Of a stretch of DNA of 64,000 nt, positions 61,661 to 64,000 are shown in pieces. Position 1 is the first letter of the stretch; every line of letters begins with the position of its first letter. Position numbers and translations under genes: made by a program. Origin of the DNA: Sphingobium sufflavum. GTDB taxonomy: Bacteria > Pseudomonadota > Alphaproteobacteria > Sphingomonadales > Sphingomonadaceae. Location of the stretch: the NCBI RefSeq assembly GCF_021403115.1, contig NZ_JAJSSH010000015.1, forward strand, positions 38,996 to 102,995, written 5' to 3'. The notes beneath the pieces were generated by a model. That model was not told the origin of the DNA. It did no database searches and saw only the letters and a list, made by a program, of their open reading frames with translations.

Positions 61661-62524
61661 CTAAAGAAGCGCCTTCGCCCACCGCTTCAACTCGTCGCCC
61701 ATCGCCGCGTCGCGGCAGGAGAGTGCGAAATTGGCCTGTGCGAAGCCCAGCTTCGATCCGCAGTCATAGCGTTCCCCGTCGAAGGTCACGCCATGGAAAG
61801 GCTGCTTGCCGATCAGCTTGGCCATGGAGTCGGTCAGCTGCACTTCGCCGCCCGCGCCCGCTTCCTGCGTGGCGAGCAGGTCCATCACCTCCGGCTGGAG
61901 GATGTAGCGGCCCGCGACGATCAGGTTGGACGGTGCGGTGCCCTTCGCCGGTTTTTCGACCAGCCCCTTCACCTCGGTCAGCGTGCCGTCACGCGTGCCG
62001 GGGTCGAGCACGCCATAGCTGGGCGTGTCCTCGATCGGCACTTCCAGCGCGCAGATCAGGTTGCCGCCAGTGCGGTCATAAGCGTCGACCATCTGCTTCA
62101 TGCAGCCCGCGCCCGGCTGGCCCACCATGAATTCGTCGGGCAGGATGATCGCGAACGGCTCGTCGCCGATGACGTCGCGCGCGCACCAGATGGCATGGCC
62201 CAGACCGCGCGGCTCCTGCTGGCGGATGAAGATGGCGTTGCCGGGCGTGAGGCGCGTGCCCTCCAGCGCCGCGACCGACTTGCCGCGATCCGCCTGGGTG
62301 CGCTCCAGTTCATAGGCCAGGTCGAAATGATCCTCGATCGCCATCTTGCCCCGGCCGGTGACGAAGATCATCGTCTCGATCCCGGCCTCCAGCGCCTCGT
62401 CCACCGCATATTGGATCAGCGGGCGATCGACGATGGGCAGCATTTCCTTGGGCACCGCCTTGGTTGCGGGCAGGAACCGGGTGCCGAGGCCTGCCACGGG
62501 GAACACGGCTTTGCGTATCGTCAC
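61661..62524 (-). CDS. galU: UTP-glucose-1-phosphate uridylyltransferase
   Basis: A 287-residue nucleotidyltransferase that makes UDP-glucose from UTP and glucose-1-phosphate. N-terminal AVFPVAGLGTRFLPATKAVPKEMLPIVDRP matches GalU, with GRGKMAIEDHFD and the LVEKPAKGTAPSNL motif later. UDP-glucose feeds Ugd, encoded upstream on the same strand, towards UDP-glucuronate. Separated from the epimerase gene by about 50 bases. Confidence 0.96.
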   Translation of the reverse strand: MTIRKAVFPVAGLGTRFLPATKAVPKEMLPIVDRPLIQYAVDEALEAGIETMIFVTGRGKMAIEDHFDLAYELERTQADRGKSVAALEGTRLTPGNAIFIRQQEPRGLGHAIWCARDVIGDEPFAIILPDEFMVGQPGAGCMKQMVDAYDRTGGNLICALEVPIEDTPSYGVLDPGTRDGTLTEVKGLVEKPAKGTAPSNLIVAGRYILQPEVMDLLATQEAGAGGEVQLTDSMAKLIGKQPFHGVTFDGERYDCGSKLGFAQANFALSCRDAAMGDELKRWAKALL

Positions 62525-62576
62525 AAAAACCCTCCTGGAAACTCTTGTCGAAAACTGCCGGTGTGGCAGGTGTTAG

Positions 62577-63560
62577 TCAGTTATCGTAAAAATTCCGGTA
62601 CCATGCCGCAAACCGTTGCAGGCCATCCTCCAGCATCACCTTGGGATGATAGCCGCACAGGGCGTTGAGGCGGGATATGTCGGCATAGGTCGCGGTTACG
62701 TCGCCGGGTTGCATGGGGCGCATGATCTTTTCCGCCGTGCGGCCGATGGCCCGCTCCAGCGCTTCGATCATGGCCATCAGCCCGACCGGGCGACTGTCGC
62801 CGATGTTCAGGATGCGATGGTTATGGGTGGCTGGGGGATGGTCCAGCGCGCCGATGATGCCGTCCACGATATCGTCGATATAGGTGAAGTCGCGCGCCAT
62901 GCGGCCCTCGCCATAGACTTCGATCGGCTCGCCGCGCAGGATTTTCTGCGTAAAGCCGAAATAGGCCATGTCGGGCCGGCCCCACGGACCATAGACGGTG
63001 AAAAAGCGCAGGCCGGTCAGCGGAAAGCCATAGAGGCTGGCATAGCTCTGGCTCATCAGTTCGCACGCCGCCTTCGTCGCGGCATAGAGAGAGACGGGCT
63101 TGTCGATCCGCTCATCCTCCGAAAAACCGGCGCCGCCCATCGGTCTGTCACCATAGACAGAGGATGAAGAAGCATAGACAAGATGTTGAAAATGCTCGGC
63201 ATGACGGCTGGCCTCCAGCAGGGAGAGATGCCCCGCCAGATTGGACCGTTCATAAGCGAAGGGGTTTTGCAGGCTGTAGCGCACGCCCGCCTGTGCGGCG
63301 AGATGGACGATGCGCCGCACCCCGTTATCGCGCACGATGCGGGCGACTCCATCGGTGTCCGCAATGTCGATGCGGTGAAAGCGGAAGCCCTCCCGCCCGG
63401 TCAGCGTGGCGAGCCGCGCCTCCTTCAGGGCAGGATCATAATAGTCGTTGACGATGTCGATGCCGACCACCGTTTCGCCACGGTCGAGCAGGCGATGGGC
63501 GGTGGCATGGCCGATGAAGCCTGCCGCGCCCGTCACCAGCACCGTGCCCTTCTTAGTCAC
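62577..63560 (-). CDS. NAD-dependent UDP-sugar 4-epimerase (UDP-glucuronate epimerase-like)
   Basis: A 327-residue extended SDR. The NAD-binding GAAGFIG is at 11-17; catalytic Ser-Ser-Ser region (YASSSSVYGDRP) with Tyr and Lys in SLYAATKAACELM. The TVYGPWGRPDMAYF and VYGEGRMARDFTYIDDIV motifs match UDP-glucuronate 4-epimerases. It would make UDP-galacturonate from the Ugd product. The GTG at 63560 overlaps the ugd stop by four bases, so they are coupled. Confidence 0.88.
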   Translation of the reverse strand: MTKKGTVLVTGAAGFIGHATAHRLLDRGETVVGIDIVNDYYDPALKEARLATLTGREGFRFHRIDIADTDGVARIVRDNGVRRIVHLAAQAGVRYSLQNPFAYERSNLAGHLSLLEASRHAEHFQHLVYASSSSVYGDRPMGGAGFSEDERIDKPVSLYAATKAACELMSQSYASLYGFPLTGLRFFTVYGPWGRPDMAYFGFTQKILRGEPIEVYGEGRMARDFTYIDDIVDGIIGALDHPPATHNHRILNIGDSRPVGLMAMIEALERAIGRTAEKIMRPMQPGDVTATYADISRLNALCGYHPKVMLEDGLQRFAAWYRNFYDN

Positions 63561-64000
63561 CGTCCGACGGCCGTATAGGTAAATCCGGCCTTTTCGACGA
63601 AGTCTCTGGGGTAGACGTTGCGCAGGTCGACCAGGATGGGCTGGCTGAGCAGTGCCTTGGCCCGGTCGAGGTCGAGCGCGCGGAACGCGTCCCATTCGGT
63701 CACGATGACCAGGCCGTCCGCGCCCTCCATCGCCTCATAGGCGTTGGTGCAATAGTGGACGTCGCTCAGCACCAGCTTGGCCTGCTCCGTGCCTTCGGGG
63801 TCATAGGCGCGCACCGTGGCGCCTGCGTCCTGCAACGTCTGCACCACCGCGATCGCCGGGCTGTCGCGCATGTCGTCCGTGTTCGGCTTGAACGTCAGGC
63901 CCAGCACCGCCACCGTCTTGCCGCGCACATCGCCGCCCATCGCCGCGATCACCTTGCGGCCCATCGCCCGCTTGCGATTGTCGTTGACGGCCACCACCGC
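63557..64000 (-). CDS. ugd: UDP-glucose 6-dehydrogenase, C-terminal part
   Basis: The gene runs off the right edge; its 5' end is outside the window. The visible 147 residues hold the C-terminal UDP-binding domain: VAVLGLTFKPNTDDMRDSPAIAVV and GADGLVIVTEWDAFR, both diagnostic of the UDP-glucose/GDP-mannose dehydrogenase family. It oxidises UDP-glucose to UDP-glucuronate using NAD+. With the epimerase and galU downstream it forms an acidic-sugar module for exopolysaccharide or LPS. Confidence 0.93.
   Translation of the reverse strand, partial: AVVAVNDNRKRAMGRKVIAAMGGDVRGKTVAVLGLTFKPNTDDMRDSPAIAVVQTLQDAGATVRAYDPEGTEQAKLVLSDVHYCTNAYEAMEGADGLVIVTEWDAFRALDLDRAKALLSQPILVDLRNVYPRDFVEKAGFTYTAVGR

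Overview
The window is about two-thirds G+C, densely coded, and reads as a chromosomal segment of an alphaproteobacterium, most likely a sphingomonad (Sphingomonas, Sphingobium or a relative). The pointers are ChpT next to a CheA-W-Y-B-R operon, RpoH after RluD, a DUF6456 protein, SPOR-domain proteins with an orphan ParA, alphaproteobacterial rnpB, and GTCAYCCCGGA-type intergenic palindromes. This placement is inference; no search was run. No tRNA, rRNA, insertion sequence, prophage or CRISPR array was seen. || Layout. 1-15.4 kb is mostly housekeeping: the end of secD, secF, a Mth938-like protein, a glycosyltransferase, an acetyltransferase, an XRE regulator divergent from a DUF6456 gene, an Uup-type ABC-F ATPase, a SIMPL protein, asd, a fatty-acid hydroxylase-type membrane protein, an SDR, a membrane-anchored PLD-like orphan, chorismate mutase, octaprenyl diphosphate synthase and a YdeI/OmpD-associated protein whose frame continues past an amber codon. 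|| 15.7-41.1 kb looks like an accessory catabolic region. It has two paralogous 2-oxoacid dehydrogenase E1 alpha/beta pairs (one followed by a free-standing lipoyl domain, the other by a ferredoxin) and one E2-E3 pair. It also has a fused indolepyruvate:ferredoxin oxidoreductase-type protein, a 3-ketosteroid-dehydrogenase-like flavoprotein, a Rieske oxygenase, two enoyl-CoA hydratase family proteins, oxidoreductases and two AraC-type regulators. This mix suits oxidation of a cyclic compound to CoA thioesters, but the substrate cannot be read from the sequence. Two genes here, hemerythrin-like and PPOX-like, carry single-base frameshifts. || 41.2-46.0 kb holds an orphan ParA, a putative ribbon-helix-helix partner and a TPR/SPOR lipoprotein in one operon, divergent from a Sel1/SPOR protein; this may be a cell-envelope or positioning module. 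46.2-49 kb has a J-domain protein, an unplaced protein in more A+T-rich DNA, RNase P RNA and a peptidoglycan amidase. || 49.1-55.8 kb is a chemotaxis operon (cheA-cheW-cheY-cheB-cheR) with chpT and an M67 metallopeptidase gene upstream. 55.8-61.5 kb has an RluD-type pseudouridine synthase, rpoH, a small protein, mtgA and hrpB. The window ends in nucleotide-sugar genes (galU, a UDP-sugar epimerase, the 3' part of ugd), pointing to surface polysaccharide.
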